Assembly: GCF_000427295.1 (NCBI RefSeq)
Contig: NZ_ATNM01000141.1
Coordinates: forward strand, 1 to 64,000
Reading direction: 5' to 3'
Source of the DNA: Cyclobacterium qasimii M12-11B
GTDB taxonomy: Bacteria; Bacteroidota; Bacteroidia; Cytophagales; Cyclobacteriaceae
DNA: 64,000 nt
Shown here: positions 30,210-39,907 of the stretch, in pieces
How the letters are laid out: each line of letters begins with the position of its first letter
Position numbering within the stretch: position 1 is the stretch's first letter
The notes under the pieces: generated by a model
Databases searched by the model: none
What the model saw: the letters and a program-made list of their open reading frames with translations, nothing else
What the model was told of the DNA's origin: nothing
Program-made: the position numbers and the translations under genes

Positions 30210-31142
30210 ATGAAAAAGATCTTTAAAATAATCGCTGTAGTAGTGCTTTTGATATTTGCATCTGGGGCAATAGTATTTTTCTTTTTTCCAGAAATTCTGG
30301 TGGATCAAACGAACGCAAGTTATGCCAATTCAGCCAACCTGGAAAAGAAAACGGTAGAGGTAAATGGCTATACGGTATACTATTACGAGAACGAGGCCGG
30401 CAATAAACCAGATTTGGTTTTGCTTCATGGGATGGGAGATGACAAAAGCAGTTTCTTGCAAACTGCAAAGTTCTTGACCGATGACTATCATTTGATTTTG
30501 CCCGACTTAGCGGGGCATGGCGAAAATGAAAGACAACAAGGGCTTGACTATTCAATAGACGGTCAAGCTACCTTCTTAAGATCGTTTTTAGAAGAAATAG
30601 GCGTTTCTAACTTCAATCTTATAGGTAACTCTATGGGCGGACATACGGCAGCTGCTTATGCTGTTAAGTATCCGGAGGATGTGAGCAACTTGATTTTGTT
30701 GAATGCTGCAGGTATTACCTTAGATGAACACATCGTTTATGGAGGCTTTGGAAAAGAAATTGAGAGTATAGATGAATTAAATGCCGTCCTTAGCCGTGTG
30801 TTTTATCAGGTTCCTGAAATTCCTGGACCAATAGCAAATTACATGATAGAACAGATAAACAACAGTAAGGATTTTGTGGATGGTACTTTAATTCCTTCAA
30901 TTAAGAGTGGGAAGTATTTTGATTTGAAAAATGAGGTTCAGACTATAAAAGCCAATACATTGGTTTTATGGGGAAAACATGATGGGGTGGTCAAATTTAA
31001 CGTTGCCGAATACTACAGGGACAGCATTCCAAAATCAGAACTGAAATTAATAGAAAATGCTTCCCATTCTCCTCAACTTGAAGTGCCGGAGACAGTCGCC
31101 AATGAAGTCTTAAAGTTCATAAATTCAGAGAATGGTATTTAG
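30210..31142 (+). CDS. Alpha/beta hydrolase, membrane-anchored
   Basis: 310-residue hydrolase with an N-terminal hydrophobic segment (about 5-27) that acts as a membrane anchor or uncleaved signal. The fold is shown by LLHGMGDD (oxyanion region, 71-78), the nucleophile elbow GNSMGG (Ser141), Asp258 in LWGKHDGV and His286 in NASHSPQ, a complete triad. It is likely an esterase or lipase-like enzyme. Immediately downstream of the TetR-controlled SDR and probably co-transcribed. Confidence 0.88.
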   Translation: MKKIFKIIAVVVLLIFASGAIVFFFFPEILVDQTNASYANSANLEKKTVEVNGYTVYYYENEAGNKPDLVLLHGMGDDKSSFLQTAKFLTDDYHLILPDLAGHGENERQQGLDYSIDGQATFLRSFLEEIGVSNFNLIGNSMGGHTAAAYAVKYPEDVSNLILLNAAGITLDEHIVYGGFGKEIESIDELNAVLSRVFYQVPEIPGPIANYMIEQINNSKDFVDGTLIPSIKSGKYFDLKNEVQTIKANTLVLWGKHDGVVKFNVAEYYRDSIPKSELKLIENASHSPQLEVPETVANEVLKFINSENGI

Positions 31143-31284
31143 TCCGTTGAACGTGATTTATAGAGAACTACTTATGGAAAGGAAAGTGACCATGAGAACA
31201 TTCATTAAAAAAAATAAATCAAAGCCTTATTGAAATGGCCTAATTCTAATAAATTAATAAGAACTTAGCATGTAACTAAAATGG

Positions 31285-32232
31285 ATGGATAAATTGAATT
31301 TGAGATACTTATTGTTAACGGGTTTTTTGATGATTTGCCAGTTGGCGAATTGTCAAAAAAAGGTTTCTATCACCATTGATGATGTACCAAACACCCGCAG
31401 GTTCGAAAAAGATGGCTTCCAATCTGTTCTCATGCAAAAATTGGATTCCCTAGAAATACCCATTGCCATTTTTATTAACGAGGCACGTGTATATTCAACA
31501 GATTCCATAACCAGGAATTTTGGACTGCTAAACGATTGGGCCCAAAAGGAATACATAACCTTAGGCAATCATTCATTTAGTCATTCCCGGTATTCCACCA
31601 CGGGGGTAGATGCCTACGCTAGTGAAATTATGAATGGGGAAGCCATCACACGACAACTTGTTAAAAAACACAATAAGAGCCTTCAATACTTTAGGTTTCC
31701 ATTCAATGATTTAGGCGAAGATTCCGTCCAACATGTGCAAGTAAGAAACTTCTTAAAAGGTAATGGGTACACCATTACTCCCTATACAGTTGAGAGCGTG
31801 GACTGGATGTTCAATTTTGTTTATGAAGATTTCCTAAACAAAGGTGAGGTTGAAAAAGCAAAAGAGATCGGAGAGGAGTATTTGAGGACAACCTTGGCTT
31901 ATTTTGAATTTTTTGAGGACCTGGCTTTTAAGGACTATCAGCGTACTGTCAATCAAATCTATTTATGCCACGACACTAAACTGAATGCAGATTACCTTCC
32001 TCAATTAATAAATGAGTTAAAAAAGAGAGGGTATGAATTCATAAGTCTGGAAGAAGCAATGACGGATAAGGTTTACCAGCAAAAGGAAAATTATTATAAA
32101 AAATGGGGTGCCTCCTGGTTGTACCGGTGGCAGGCTACGCACGAAGAACAGGTGGGAAATATGAGAAAAGAACCTTCCACCGAAAGCATTACAAAGCTTT
32201 ATAATGAGATATTAGAGCAGAAAGACAAGTAA
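31285..32232 (+). CDS. Secreted polysaccharide deacetylase (NodB homology)
   Basis: 315-residue exported protein, signal peptide ending about ANCQ (24). The NodB domain keeps the metal and catalytic residues: TIDDVP (Asp32, Asp33), HSFSH (His96, His100) and RFPFND further on, and later a LCHD segment. CE4-type enzymes remove N- or O-acetyl groups from glycans such as peptidoglycan or xylan; the substrate here is unknown. The C-terminal extension after the domain (QQKENYYKKWGASWLYRW) is seen in a Bacteroidota subgroup. Lies 142 bp after the hydrolase. Confidence 0.85.
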   Translation: MDKLNLRYLLLTGFLMICQLANCQKKVSITIDDVPNTRRFEKDGFQSVLMQKLDSLEIPIAIFINEARVYSTDSITRNFGLLNDWAQKEYITLGNHSFSHSRYSTTGVDAYASEIMNGEAITRQLVKKHNKSLQYFRFPFNDLGEDSVQHVQVRNFLKGNGYTITPYTVESVDWMFNFVYEDFLNKGEVEKAKEIGEEYLRTTLAYFEFFEDLAFKDYQRTVNQIYLCHDTKLNADYLPQLINELKKRGYEFISLEEAMTDKVYQQKENYYKKWGASWLYRWQATHEEQVGNMRKEPSTESITKLYNEILEQKDK

Positions 32233-32276
32233 AAGCTAATACCGAAACTTTGTAAGTAGATTTAATTTGTAAATGC

Positions 32277-32704
32277 ATGTATTCAATAGGCTCAATAGTA
32301 CTATTTGCTATTCTTACAGTTCTTGGGATTATTCATTTTTCCTGGGCTTTTGGTGGGACATGGGGTTTTGAGAAAACCTTGCCAACCACTGAAAGTGGAG
32401 AAAAGGTATTGAATCCGAAAACAATTGACAGTGCAATTGTTGGGCTTGGCTTAAGCTTTTTTGGATTTTTTTATTTATTGAAATCTGGATTCGTACAACT
32501 TCAGTTCCTAATTGGGTATTGACCTACGGGGGATGGATCATTCCGGGGATATTTATTTTAAGAGCAATAGGCGATTTCAAATATGTGGGGTTTTTCAAAA
32601 AAATTAAAAACACCGCATTTGGAAAATTGGACCTCAACTTTTTCTCTCCCCTATGTTTGTTTATTGGAGCTGTGGGAGTTTTCCTACAATGGATGACTCG
32701 CTAA
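32277..32704 (+). CDS. DUF3995 membrane protein, split by a frameshift
   Basis: Small integral membrane protein with about four helices. The first 73 or so residues (ILTVLGIIHFSWAFGGTWGF, TIDSAIVGLGLSFFGFFYLL) read in one frame; the remainder (VPNWVLTYGGWIIPGIFILR, then AIGDFKYVGFFKKIK) in another. Adding one base near 32500-32501 joins SGFVQL to SVPNWVL and gives 142 residues, the expected DUF3995 length and motif order. This run is only two T, so the lost base could lie a few positions away. Function of the family is unknown. Confidence 0.75.
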
Positions 32705-33281
32705 TATTTTTCACCTCAAATTTTCGATGTTGAAGAAGTGTTTTTATAAGTGAAAACCAAATGCCTTTATCGGGTTAATTCAAAAGTAGTTAAGTTGTAA
32801 ACCATTCCGGCGTAGTTTTGCCCTAAGGGCAGTGATGCTATTTGGATAACCAACTTGCCATATTAGGTGTTTTTAATGCCATGTATCCTCAAATGATTTT
32901 GTGCCCTTCAAAAAATCAGTAGATTAGTATTGAAGATGTTAGGCTGAAAGTACAACTATATTGATCCTTAGGATTAAGTGTTTGATGCAAGATGCCTAAA
33001 ATAGATTTTAACTTTAACCCAAATAATTTTGAAACGTAGTGAATTTATTGCGTTCCCGTACCAAAGCTCCTATGGTATTTCACTCATATATGCCATTTAT
33101 TGGATTGCGTATTTTTTCAAAAGTGAGGCAGATACAACTCGATCCATCCAAAGCCCATTATTACCAATGCATAGTGGTGGAGATTCGGTTCGCTTCTTTT
33201 GAGTAGGTTTCAGCGGGAAGCTATGGGAATATTCGTTAAAAAGTAGAATAGTTAATAACATAAAACCCAAAATATTTAAGA
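32705..33281. other. 577-bp gap without a confident gene
   Basis: No recognised gene. A 56-codon frame from TTG 33029 to a stop near 33200 reads KRSEFIAFPYQSS and IYAIYWIAYFF, slightly membrane-like, but has no good start or relative I know. A short palindrome TGCCCTAAGGGCA sits at 32819-32831. The end must hold the promoter of the acyl-CoA synthetase gene. Confidence 0.4.
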
Positions 33282-33293
33282 ATGGAAGGCTTA

Positions 33294-34910
33294 ATGATGA
33301 ATTATCCACTCACGACAAATACTATTCTTGAGTACGGAAACAGTGTCTATAGACATAAAAAAATAATCTCTTATTTACCAGATGGAGCACGTCATGAATA
33401 CCTTTTCGGTGACATGTACGATAGGAGTAAACAGTTAGCCAATGCCTTGATTCATAAATTAGGAATCACAAAAGGGGATATGGTAGGTACCTTTGCATGG
33501 AATCATGGCGCACATGTAGAGTTGTATTATGGGATATCTGGAATAGGAGCGATTTGCCATCCAATAAACATTCGATTGTCTGACAACCAAACGGAGTACA
33601 TTATCAATAACTCTGAAGACAAGGTGATTTTTGTGGATGCAACACTGGCCCATTTACTAGAGACAATAGCACCATTACTCGAAACAGTAGAATGCTATGT
33701 CCTATTAAATGCACCTGAAGATTTTAAGACAACCTTGCCAAATACCTTGCATTACGAGGATTTGTTAGCAGAGCAATCCCAGGATATTGAATGGCCTGAA
33801 ATCAATGAAAATGACGCTTGCTGCATTTGTTATACAAGTGGCACCACAGGTTTGCCAAAAGGGGTTTTGTATTCGCATAGGTCCACCTATCTCCACGCAT
33901 CTGCTATTACGGCACCTAATGCTTTTAATTTCAGCAGTAGAGACATTGTCTTACTAATTATACCTCAATTTCATGTGATGGCCTGGGGTTTGCCTTACAG
34001 CTGTTTGTTGTCTGGCTCAGATATGGTGATGCCTTCATCTAATCTAAAACCTGAAGAAATCATTGCTATCCTTTTGGAGGAAAAAGTAAATAAGGCCAAT
34101 GGGGTTCCTACCATTTGGTTAGGGGTTTATCATGCTTTGAAAATGAATCCGCCGAAAGAAAAATTAGCACTCGAGGAATACCTTGTTGGTGGATCTGCAC
34201 TAACAAAAAGTCTTATTAAGGCATTTGATAAAGATTTCGGAATAAAAGGCGTTCAAGTCTGGGGAATGACCGAGACCTCTCCATTGGCAACAGTCAGTCG
34301 GCTTCAGCCAAAACATGACTTTTTATCTTACGAAGAAAAAGTTGCCGTTCGAGCCAATCAGGGAATCCCACTTCCTGGTGTTGAGTTAAGGGTGGTTGCA
34401 GAGGATGGGGAAGTTGCTCCAAATGATGGTAATTCCATTGGGGAGCTACAAACAAGAGGCGCTTGGATCGTTAGCGCTTATTTTAAAACAAATAACCATG
34501 AAAACTTCACAAGAGATGGCTGGTTTAAAACAGGCGATGTGAGCACTATTAATGAAGGTGGGTACATGGAAATTAAGGATAGAATCAAAGACCTGATAAA
34601 AAGTGGAGGAGAATGGATCTCCAGCGTGGCACTAGAATCAGCAATAATGGCACATCCTAAAATTAGGGAAGCCGCGGTTATAGGGATTCCAGACGATAAA
34701 TGGGTTGAAGTACCATTGGCTGCTATCGTTTTGATGGACGAGAATGATAAGGTTTTGGAGGAAGAATTAATTGCGTTTTTATCAAGGGACTTTGTGAAGT
34801 ACCAGATTCCTAAAGCATTTGTTTTTATCAATGAAGTGCCAAAAACCAGCACAGGGAAGTTTGACAAGAAAGAAATCAGAAGGCTTTTTGCTGAAGGAAA
34901 ACTTGCTTAA
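33294..34910 (+). CDS. Fatty-acid acyl-CoA synthetase (AMP-binding, AlkK-like)
   Basis: 538-residue adenylate-forming enzyme that activates a medium- or long-chain acid to its CoA thioester. The P-loop YTSGTTGLPKGV, the WGMTETSPL motif, the hinge region DGWFKTGDVSTINEGGYM with DRIKDLIKSGGEWIS, and the catalytic Lys near the end (PKTSTGKFDKKEIRR) are all present. The opening MMNYPLTTNTILEYG is typical of the AlkK/FadD3-like subgroup. The start at 33294 is preferred over 33282 because GGAAGG lies just upstream of it. Monocistronic. Confidence 0.9.
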   Translation: MMNYPLTTNTILEYGNSVYRHKKIISYLPDGARHEYLFGDMYDRSKQLANALIHKLGITKGDMVGTFAWNHGAHVELYYGISGIGAICHPINIRLSDNQTEYIINNSEDKVIFVDATLAHLLETIAPLLETVECYVLLNAPEDFKTTLPNTLHYEDLLAEQSQDIEWPEINENDACCICYTSGTTGLPKGVLYSHRSTYLHASAITAPNAFNFSSRDIVLLIIPQFHVMAWGLPYSCLLSGSDMVMPSSNLKPEEIIAILLEEKVNKANGVPTIWLGVYHALKMNPPKEKLALEEYLVGGSALTKSLIKAFDKDFGIKGVQVWGMTETSPLATVSRLQPKHDFLSYEEKVAVRANQGIPLPGVELRVVAEDGEVAPNDGNSIGELQTRGAWIVSAYFKTNNHENFTRDGWFKTGDVSTINEGGYMEIKDRIKDLIKSGGEWISSVALESAIMAHPKIREAAVIGIPDDKWVEVPLAAIVLMDENDKVLEEELIAFLSRDFVKYQIPKAFVFINEVPKTSTGKFDKKEIRRLFAEGKLA

Positions 34911-34995
34911 ACCCATTGGATGCAATTTGTGATGGAATCAATTCAAAATCAGTACAGCCAATAGCCTTCACTTTTATTTACAATCAATCCCCAAA

Positions 34996-35865
34996 ATGAT
35001 GCGAAATATTATTGTTGCGACATTACTGATTTTTGCTGGCTTTCAAGTAAGAGGGCAAGGTGTAGATTTTAATTTCCCATCCTTTAGCCCCAAAGGAAGC
35101 ATTTCTCAAGTGGTGGGAAACACACGGATAGCAATTGAATACGAAAGACCTTCAGTCAGAAAACGAGAAATTTTTGGAGGCTTGGTTCCTTGGGATCAGG
35201 TCTGGCGAACCGGAGCAGGGAATGCCACGAAAATCAGGTTTGACAAAGAGGTTAAAATTGGAGGTCAAAAAGTAGCTCCAGGGCATTACGCTATTTTAAC
35301 CATTCCCAACCCAGATGAATGGGTAGTGATAATCAATTCAGACACCACGCTTTATGGGAGTTTTGACTATGACTACAATCAGGATGTTGCCAGATTTGTG
35401 GTAATCCCCAATGAAACGAGTCGTTTTTATGAGACTTTAAATTTCGATATGGAATTGAACCAACATGATGCAGCGCTGTACCTTTCATGGGCTAATACAC
35501 AAATCAGCTTCACTATTGAAACAACTACCAATGCCATTATTTATAAATTGATCCAGGAGGAGTTACTGACGGGGAAAAATAAAGTGGCTGACAATTACGC
35601 TGGTGCTGCTGCTTATTTGGCTTATCGGGGAATAGATTTAGGCGATGCCTTGAAACTGGCAGAAAAAGCCAAGGATCTTGATAAAGAAAGTGAATGGTTT
35701 AGTAGTATAAAGATAGGTGTTTACGAAAGCCTTAAACTTTATGACCTTGCATTAGAAGAAATTAGCCAGGCAATAGCACTTCTAAAAAGGAAAGAGGATA
35801 GGTTCAATGAAATAAATCAAATGGAAACAGAATATTTACGTGTAAAGGAATTGAGCGGCAACTGA
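34996..35865 (+). CDS. Secreted DUF2911 protein
   Basis: 289-residue exported protein, signal peptide ending VRGQG (about 20). The DUF2911 domain fills residues about 30-190, with the diagnostic IEYERPSVRKREIFGGLVPW and VWRTGAGNATKIRF. The C-terminal 90 residues contain TPR-like helices (DALKLAEKAKDLDKESEW). The family is abundant in Bacteroidota but its function is not known. It stands 85 bp after the synthetase gene in the same direction. Confidence 0.85.
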   Translation: MMRNIIVATLLIFAGFQVRGQGVDFNFPSFSPKGSISQVVGNTRIAIEYERPSVRKREIFGGLVPWDQVWRTGAGNATKIRFDKEVKIGGQKVAPGHYAILTIPNPDEWVVIINSDTTLYGSFDYDYNQDVARFVVIPNETSRFYETLNFDMELNQHDAALYLSWANTQISFTIETTTNAIIYKLIQEELLTGKNKVADNYAGAAAYLAYRGIDLGDALKLAEKAKDLDKESEWFSSIKIGVYESLKLYDLALEEISQAIALLKRKEDRFNEINQMETEYLRVKELSGN

Positions 35866-36092
35866 TCACAACAATCTATTGTCAAATAGTTTGTGAATAG
35901 CATATCGGACATTATGAAAGAAATATTGACCTTCTACTTAAGATTGATGCGAGTACCATTTTTACCCTAACAATCTTGTTTGTAACTTTATCCCAATGCA
36001 AGCTGCTAAATGGCTTTGTCTGAATTATGTTCAGTAAAGGCTTTATTGGCAGCCATTTTGTGACTAAGAATGCAATACAATTTAATCTAGAT

Positions 36093-37160
36093 ATGGATAC
36101 TAACGAGAAATTTCTTTACAAATACCTTAACAATGCATCACCAACAGGCTTTGAAGCATCAGGTCAGCAGATTTGGTTGGATTACATCAAGCCTTTTGTC
36201 GATGATTATTTCACGGATCCTTATGGATCAGCTGTTGGTGTCATCAATCCGGAAGCAGAATTCAAGGTTGTTATAGAAGCACATGCGGATGAAATCAGTT
36301 GGTTTGTCAACTACATTACCCCCGAAGGATACATTTATGTGATTAGGAATGGTGGGTCAGATCATATGATCGCCCCCTCTATGCGTGTCAATATCCATAC
36401 AGACAAAGGAGTAGTGCCAGGCGTTTTTGGCTGGCCAGCCATTCATGTTAGGGACAAGGCAAAGGAAGAAACGCCTAAAATGGATAATATATTCATTGAT
36501 ATAGGGGCTAGATCAAAGGATGAAGTACTCGAAATGGGTGTTCATGTAGGTTGTGTCATTACGTTTCAGGATGAGTTGACCGAATTGAATAAAAAGTTTT
36601 ATTCTGGTCGTGCCCTTGATAACCGCATTGGGGGTTATATGATTGCAGAAGTTGCCAGGATGTTGAAGGAAGAGAATGTCAAATTGCCATTTGGCCTTTA
36701 TATCGTCAATGCTGTGCAGGAAGAAATAGGCTTAAGGGGTGCAGAAATGATAGCTGCCCGAATCAAACCTGACGTAGCCATTATTACAGACGTTTGCCAT
36801 GATACTACTGCTCCCATGTACAGTAAAATCGCCAGTGGTGATTACACTGCTGGAAAAGGTCCTGTTTTAACGTGTGGTGCTGCGGTACATAAAAAATTAT
36901 TGGATTTAATCATTGCCAGTGCCAGAAAAGAAGAAATACCTTTTCAAAGATCAGCTTCTTCAAGAAGTACTGGTACTGATACAGATGCCTTTGCATACTC
37001 TAATGGTGGTGTACCAGCGGCCTTGATCTCTTTACCGCTAAAATACATGCATACTACTGTAGAAACGGCTAGTAAGGAAGATATCGAAAATGTGATTGGC
37101 TTAATGCTTGCCTTTTTAAAGGATTTTGACCAGAAATTTGACTTTAGGTATATTAAATAA
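36093..37160 (+). CDS. M42-family metallopeptidase
   Basis: 355-residue cytoplasmic aminopeptidase/endoglucanase-type enzyme with two metals. Characteristic pieces: VVIEAHADEISWFVNYI (metal His and Asp), GRALDNRIGGYM (bridging Asp), VQEEIGLRGAEM (Glu pair), IITDVCHDTT and the final TDTDAFAYSNGGVP with MHTTVE (His). The start is set at ATG 36093, MDTNEKFLYKYLNNASPTG; the longer frame from 36027 adds an unlikely leader. These enzymes form tetrahedral dodecamers that trim peptides. Followed closely by a dehydrogenase gene. Confidence 0.9.
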   Translation: MDTNEKFLYKYLNNASPTGFEASGQQIWLDYIKPFVDDYFTDPYGSAVGVINPEAEFKVVIEAHADEISWFVNYITPEGYIYVIRNGGSDHMIAPSMRVNIHTDKGVVPGVFGWPAIHVRDKAKEETPKMDNIFIDIGARSKDEVLEMGVHVGCVITFQDELTELNKKFYSGRALDNRIGGYMIAEVARMLKEENVKLPFGLYIVNAVQEEIGLRGAEMIAARIKPDVAIITDVCHDTTAPMYSKIASGDYTAGKGPVLTCGAAVHKKLLDLIIASARKEEIPFQRSASSRSTGTDTDAFAYSNGGVPAALISLPLKYMHTTVETASKEDIENVIGLMLAFLKDFDQKFDFRYIK

Positions 37161-37236
37161 TGACCAATAATGGCGGGCATTGTCCTGCCATTATTAATTT
37201 TACGTACACCTTATTAAGGTGCCAAAAATAAAATTT

Positions 37237-38220
37237 ATGAAAGTTTTTATAAATAAAGTTATCCCAGAAATAGGTTTTAAATTGCTTGATGAGGCAGGTA
37301 TTGCCTATACTGTGTGGAAGGAAAAACCGATACTGGATAGGGGCCAAGCCATTCAGTTTTGCAAAGGACATGATGCTTTTTTAAGTGTAGGTCAGGCAGG
37401 TCTGGATGCTGATTTTTTTAGAGAATGTAAACACCTTAAAGTAGTAGCACTTCATTCTGTAGGCTTTGATGGTATCGATATAAAAGCTGCCACAGAGAAT
37501 GGCGTTCCTGTGGGGAATACGCCAAATGTTTTAAATAAGGCTACCGCTGAAACGGCTTTGTTATTGATGTTAACTGTAGCCAGAAAAGCACTTTATCTTC
37601 ATAATAAAATAAAACAAGGGGAATGGGGTGCTTCCCAACAACCTACCCAAGACTTGGGAATTGATTTGGCAGGGAAAACCCTCGGAATTGTTGGATTGGG
37701 AAGGATAGGGACAGAGCTTGCAAAAATAGTAACCCAGTCTTGGGGCATGAAAATTCTCTACCACAACAGAACCACCAATGCTGAAGCGGAGAAGGAACTT
37801 GGAGCAAAGAAGGTAAGCATGGATGAGCTTTTGGCCGGGAGTGATGTGGTCTCTGTCCATACAGCCCTTACTTCCGAAACAAAAGGCATGTTTGGAATGG
37901 AGCAGTTTAAAAAAATGAAACCTTCAGCTATATTTATCAATACTGCCCGTGGAGGCGTACACAAGGAAGATGAACTTATCGAAGCCTTACAACAACAAAT
38001 CATTTGGGGAGCAGGATTGGATGTGACAAATCCTGAGCCGATGTCCAAAGATAACCCCTTGTTGGAAATGGAGAATGCAGTTGTCTTTCCACATATTGGC
38101 TCTGCAACAAAGGAAACAAGGGACAAGATGTCTACCTGTGCAGTTGAAAATATCATTGCAGGACTGAAAGGAGATCCTTTGCCATATCCAGTTAACCCAG
38201 AGGTGCGGCAAGGCAAATAG
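37237..38220 (+). CDS. D-isomer-specific 2-hydroxyacid dehydrogenase
   Basis: 327-residue NAD(P)-dependent reductase resembling glyoxylate/hydroxypyruvate reductases. The Rossmann motif GLGRIGTELAK, the catalytic Arg in NTARGGVHKEDEL, the following Glu in NPEPM, and His in FPHIGSATKETR are all present. The preferred start is ATG 37237 (MKVFINKVIPEIG). It converges with the ZIP transporter gene, with only 6 bp between stops. Substrate inferred to be a small 2-keto acid. Confidence 0.9.
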   Translation: MKVFINKVIPEIGFKLLDEAGIAYTVWKEKPILDRGQAIQFCKGHDAFLSVGQAGLDADFFRECKHLKVVALHSVGFDGIDIKAATENGVPVGNTPNVLNKATAETALLLMLTVARKALYLHNKIKQGEWGASQQPTQDLGIDLAGKTLGIVGLGRIGTELAKIVTQSWGMKILYHNRTTNAEAEKELGAKKVSMDELLAGSDVVSVHTALTSETKGMFGMEQFKKMKPSAIFINTARGGVHKEDELIEALQQQIIWGAGLDVTNPEPMSKDNPLLEMENAVVFPHIGSATKETRDKMSTCAVENIIAGLKGDPLPYPVNPEVRQGK

Positions 38221-38226
38221 TCAGGT

Positions 38227-39045
38227 TTAACCGAGGGCTACGTCCAAAACCATCATGATGATAAAGCCACCGATGAAGCCCATAGTGGCCAAATCGGTGT
38301 TGCCTCCTTGCTGAGATTCAGGCACCACTTCTTCTATTACTACGAAGATCATGGCCCCGGCAGCGAAGGCCAAAGCGTAGGGCAAAATAGGGGTGAAAAT
38401 AGTGACGGCTACAGCACCGAGGACACCTGCAATTGGCTCCACCAAGGCAGAAGATTGTCCCAACATAAAGCTCTTTCTCCTGCTCATCCCCATTCTCCTG
38501 AGTGGTACAGCCACTGCAACTCCTTCAGGAAGATTTTGTAAGCCTATACCTATCGCCAGGATCACTGCTCCTGCGATGGAGGCTTCGGGCATGCCTGCGG
38601 CGGCACCGCCAAACAATACGCCTATGGCCAGTCCTTCGGGAATATTGTGCATCGTTATGGCAAGGACCAGGAGCGTTGTTTTTTGCCAAGGCGTTTTTAT
38701 ACCCTCTACTTTCTTGAAATTTACATGGAGGTGAGGTAAAATCTTGTCAAGAATAAAAATAAATACTGCACCGCCAAGAAAACCAAGGGCTGCAGGCATT
38801 ACTTTGACAAAATTCTCTCCCTCACTCATATTGATGGCCGGAGCTAAAAGACTCCAAAAGCTTGCGGCAACCATCACACCACCTGTAAAACCCATCATGA
38901 CATCCATTACCGTTCGGTTTATTTTCTTGAAGAAAAACACGAATCCGGCACCAACAGCCGTGACAAACCAGGTAAATGTGGTTGCTAGTAATGCAGCGTA
39001 AGCTGGAGAAATACTACTTAAGTAGTCAACAATGGTATCAAACAT
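38227..39045 (-). CDS. ZIP-family metal transporter
   Basis: 272-residue inner-membrane importer of divalent cations with about eight helices. The family motifs HNIPEGLAIG (helix IV) and NLPEGVAVAVPL (helix V) hold the metal-binding His, Asn and Glu residues. It is divergent from a DtxR-type regulator gene 203 bp away with repeat operators between, which suggests iron, manganese or zinc uptake under metal repression. The exact metal cannot be told from sequence. Confidence 0.9.
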   Translation of the reverse strand: MFDTIVDYLSSISPAYAALLATTFTWFVTAVGAGFVFFFKKINRTVMDVMMGFTGGVMVAASFWSLLAPAINMSEGENFVKVMPAALGFLGGAVFIFILDKILPHLHVNFKKVEGIKTPWQKTTLLVLAITMHNIPEGLAIGVLFGGAAAGMPEASIAGAVILAIGIGLQNLPEGVAVAVPLRRMGMSRRKSFMLGQSSALVEPIAGVLGAVAVTIFTPILPYALAFAAGAMIFVVIEEVVPESQQGGNTDLATMGFIGGFIIMMVLDVALG

Positions 39046-39130
39046 TATATTTTTTATTTTAAAAAGATTTTTGGCTGCAACAGGTTAACTGTGTCCTTGA
39101 TCATACCTTAACCTTATGGGTATCACTAAT

Positions 39131-39201
39131 AACTAATTTTGTTTCGTTTAGTTCAGTTTTTGTTTAGCCATGGCAAATTTAAATAGTTAGATTTGACTAA
39201 C
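39131..39201. promoter_or_regulatory. Candidate DtxR-type operators
   Basis: Two inverted repeats of TTAG/CTAA half sites: AACTAA with TTTAGTT (39131-39153) and GTTAG with CTAAC (39186-39201). They lie between the divergent ZIP and DtxR genes, and the second is just upstream of a TATCTTTG -7 element at 39223-39230. The half sites resemble the TTAG-CTAA pattern bound by DtxR/IdeR proteins. Confidence 0.55.
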
Positions 39202-39248
39202 AAATTTATTTCAATATTTTTTTATCTTTGTTATGAAATACTACAGCA

Positions 39249-39899
39249 ATGACCAATAGCCAATCTATAGAGAATTACCTGAAAGTGATTTTTAATCAAG
39301 CCATAGCGACTGATGACGTTAATACAACAAGTATAGCCCAGGCGCTAGAAGTCAGCCTTCCGTCGGTAAACAGTATGGTTAAGAAGTTAGCCGGAATGGG
39401 TTTACTGGAGTATGAAAAATACAAACCGCTTAAAATCACAGCAAAAGGCAGGAAGATGGCGGCAATGATCATCAGAAAGCACAGGCTTACAGAAATGTAT
39501 TTGGTTGAGAAGATGGGGTTTGGATGGGAAGAGGTACATGAAATAGCGGAGCAATTGGAGCATATTCAATCTGTTGCATTTTTTGATAGGATGGATGAGA
39601 TTTTAGGTTTTCCTGAGAGGGATCCTCACGGTTCACCGATTCCAAATAGTAGCGGGGAGTTTGCTACGCAGAAGTTCAGGTTGCTATCAGATTGCCAACC
39701 AAACGAATTGGTGACTTTAAAGGCTTTAAGCAAAACGACGGATGAATTTTTAAAGTACCTCAACAGCAAAGGATTGGCGCTGGGGGTGGAAGTGGAAATT
39801 CTGAAAGTTGAAGCGTATGACAAGAACATGAAGGTCGCCTATGGAGGCAAGACGGAAGTGCTGTCTGCATTGGTATGTTCTAAACTTTTGGTAAGTTGA
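39249..39899 (+). CDS. DtxR/MntR-family metal-dependent transcriptional regulator
   Basis: 216-residue regulator. Residues 1-65 form a winged HTH (TSIAQALEVSLPSVNSMVKK), followed by the metal-binding dimerisation domain with RKHRLTEMYLVEKMGFGWEE, His/Glu-rich EIAEQLEHIQS and FPERDPHGSPIP, and a C-terminal FeoA/SH3-like domain (GLALGVEVEILKVEAYD). It should repress the divergent ZIP gene when metal is plentiful. The downstream ispD gene follows after 8 bp, so the two may be co-transcribed. Confidence 0.92.
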   Translation: MTNSQSIENYLKVIFNQAIATDDVNTTSIAQALEVSLPSVNSMVKKLAGMGLLEYEKYKPLKITAKGRKMAAMIIRKHRLTEMYLVEKMGFGWEEVHEIAEQLEHIQSVAFFDRMDEILGFPERDPHGSPIPNSSGEFATQKFRLLSDCQPNELVTLKALSKTTDEFLKYLNSKGLALGVEVEILKVEAYDKNMKVAYGGKTEVLSALVCSKLLVS

Positions 39900-39907
39900 T
39901 AGCAACT

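Noticed and set aside
33029-33199. 56-codon TTG frame before the acyl-CoA synthetase gene
   Set aside because: No ribosome binding site and no family resemblance; mentioned only in the gap entry.
38308-39001. Long plus-strand open frames opposite the ZIP gene
   Set aside because: They are shadows of a well-supported gene and their translations look like low-complexity antisense reading.
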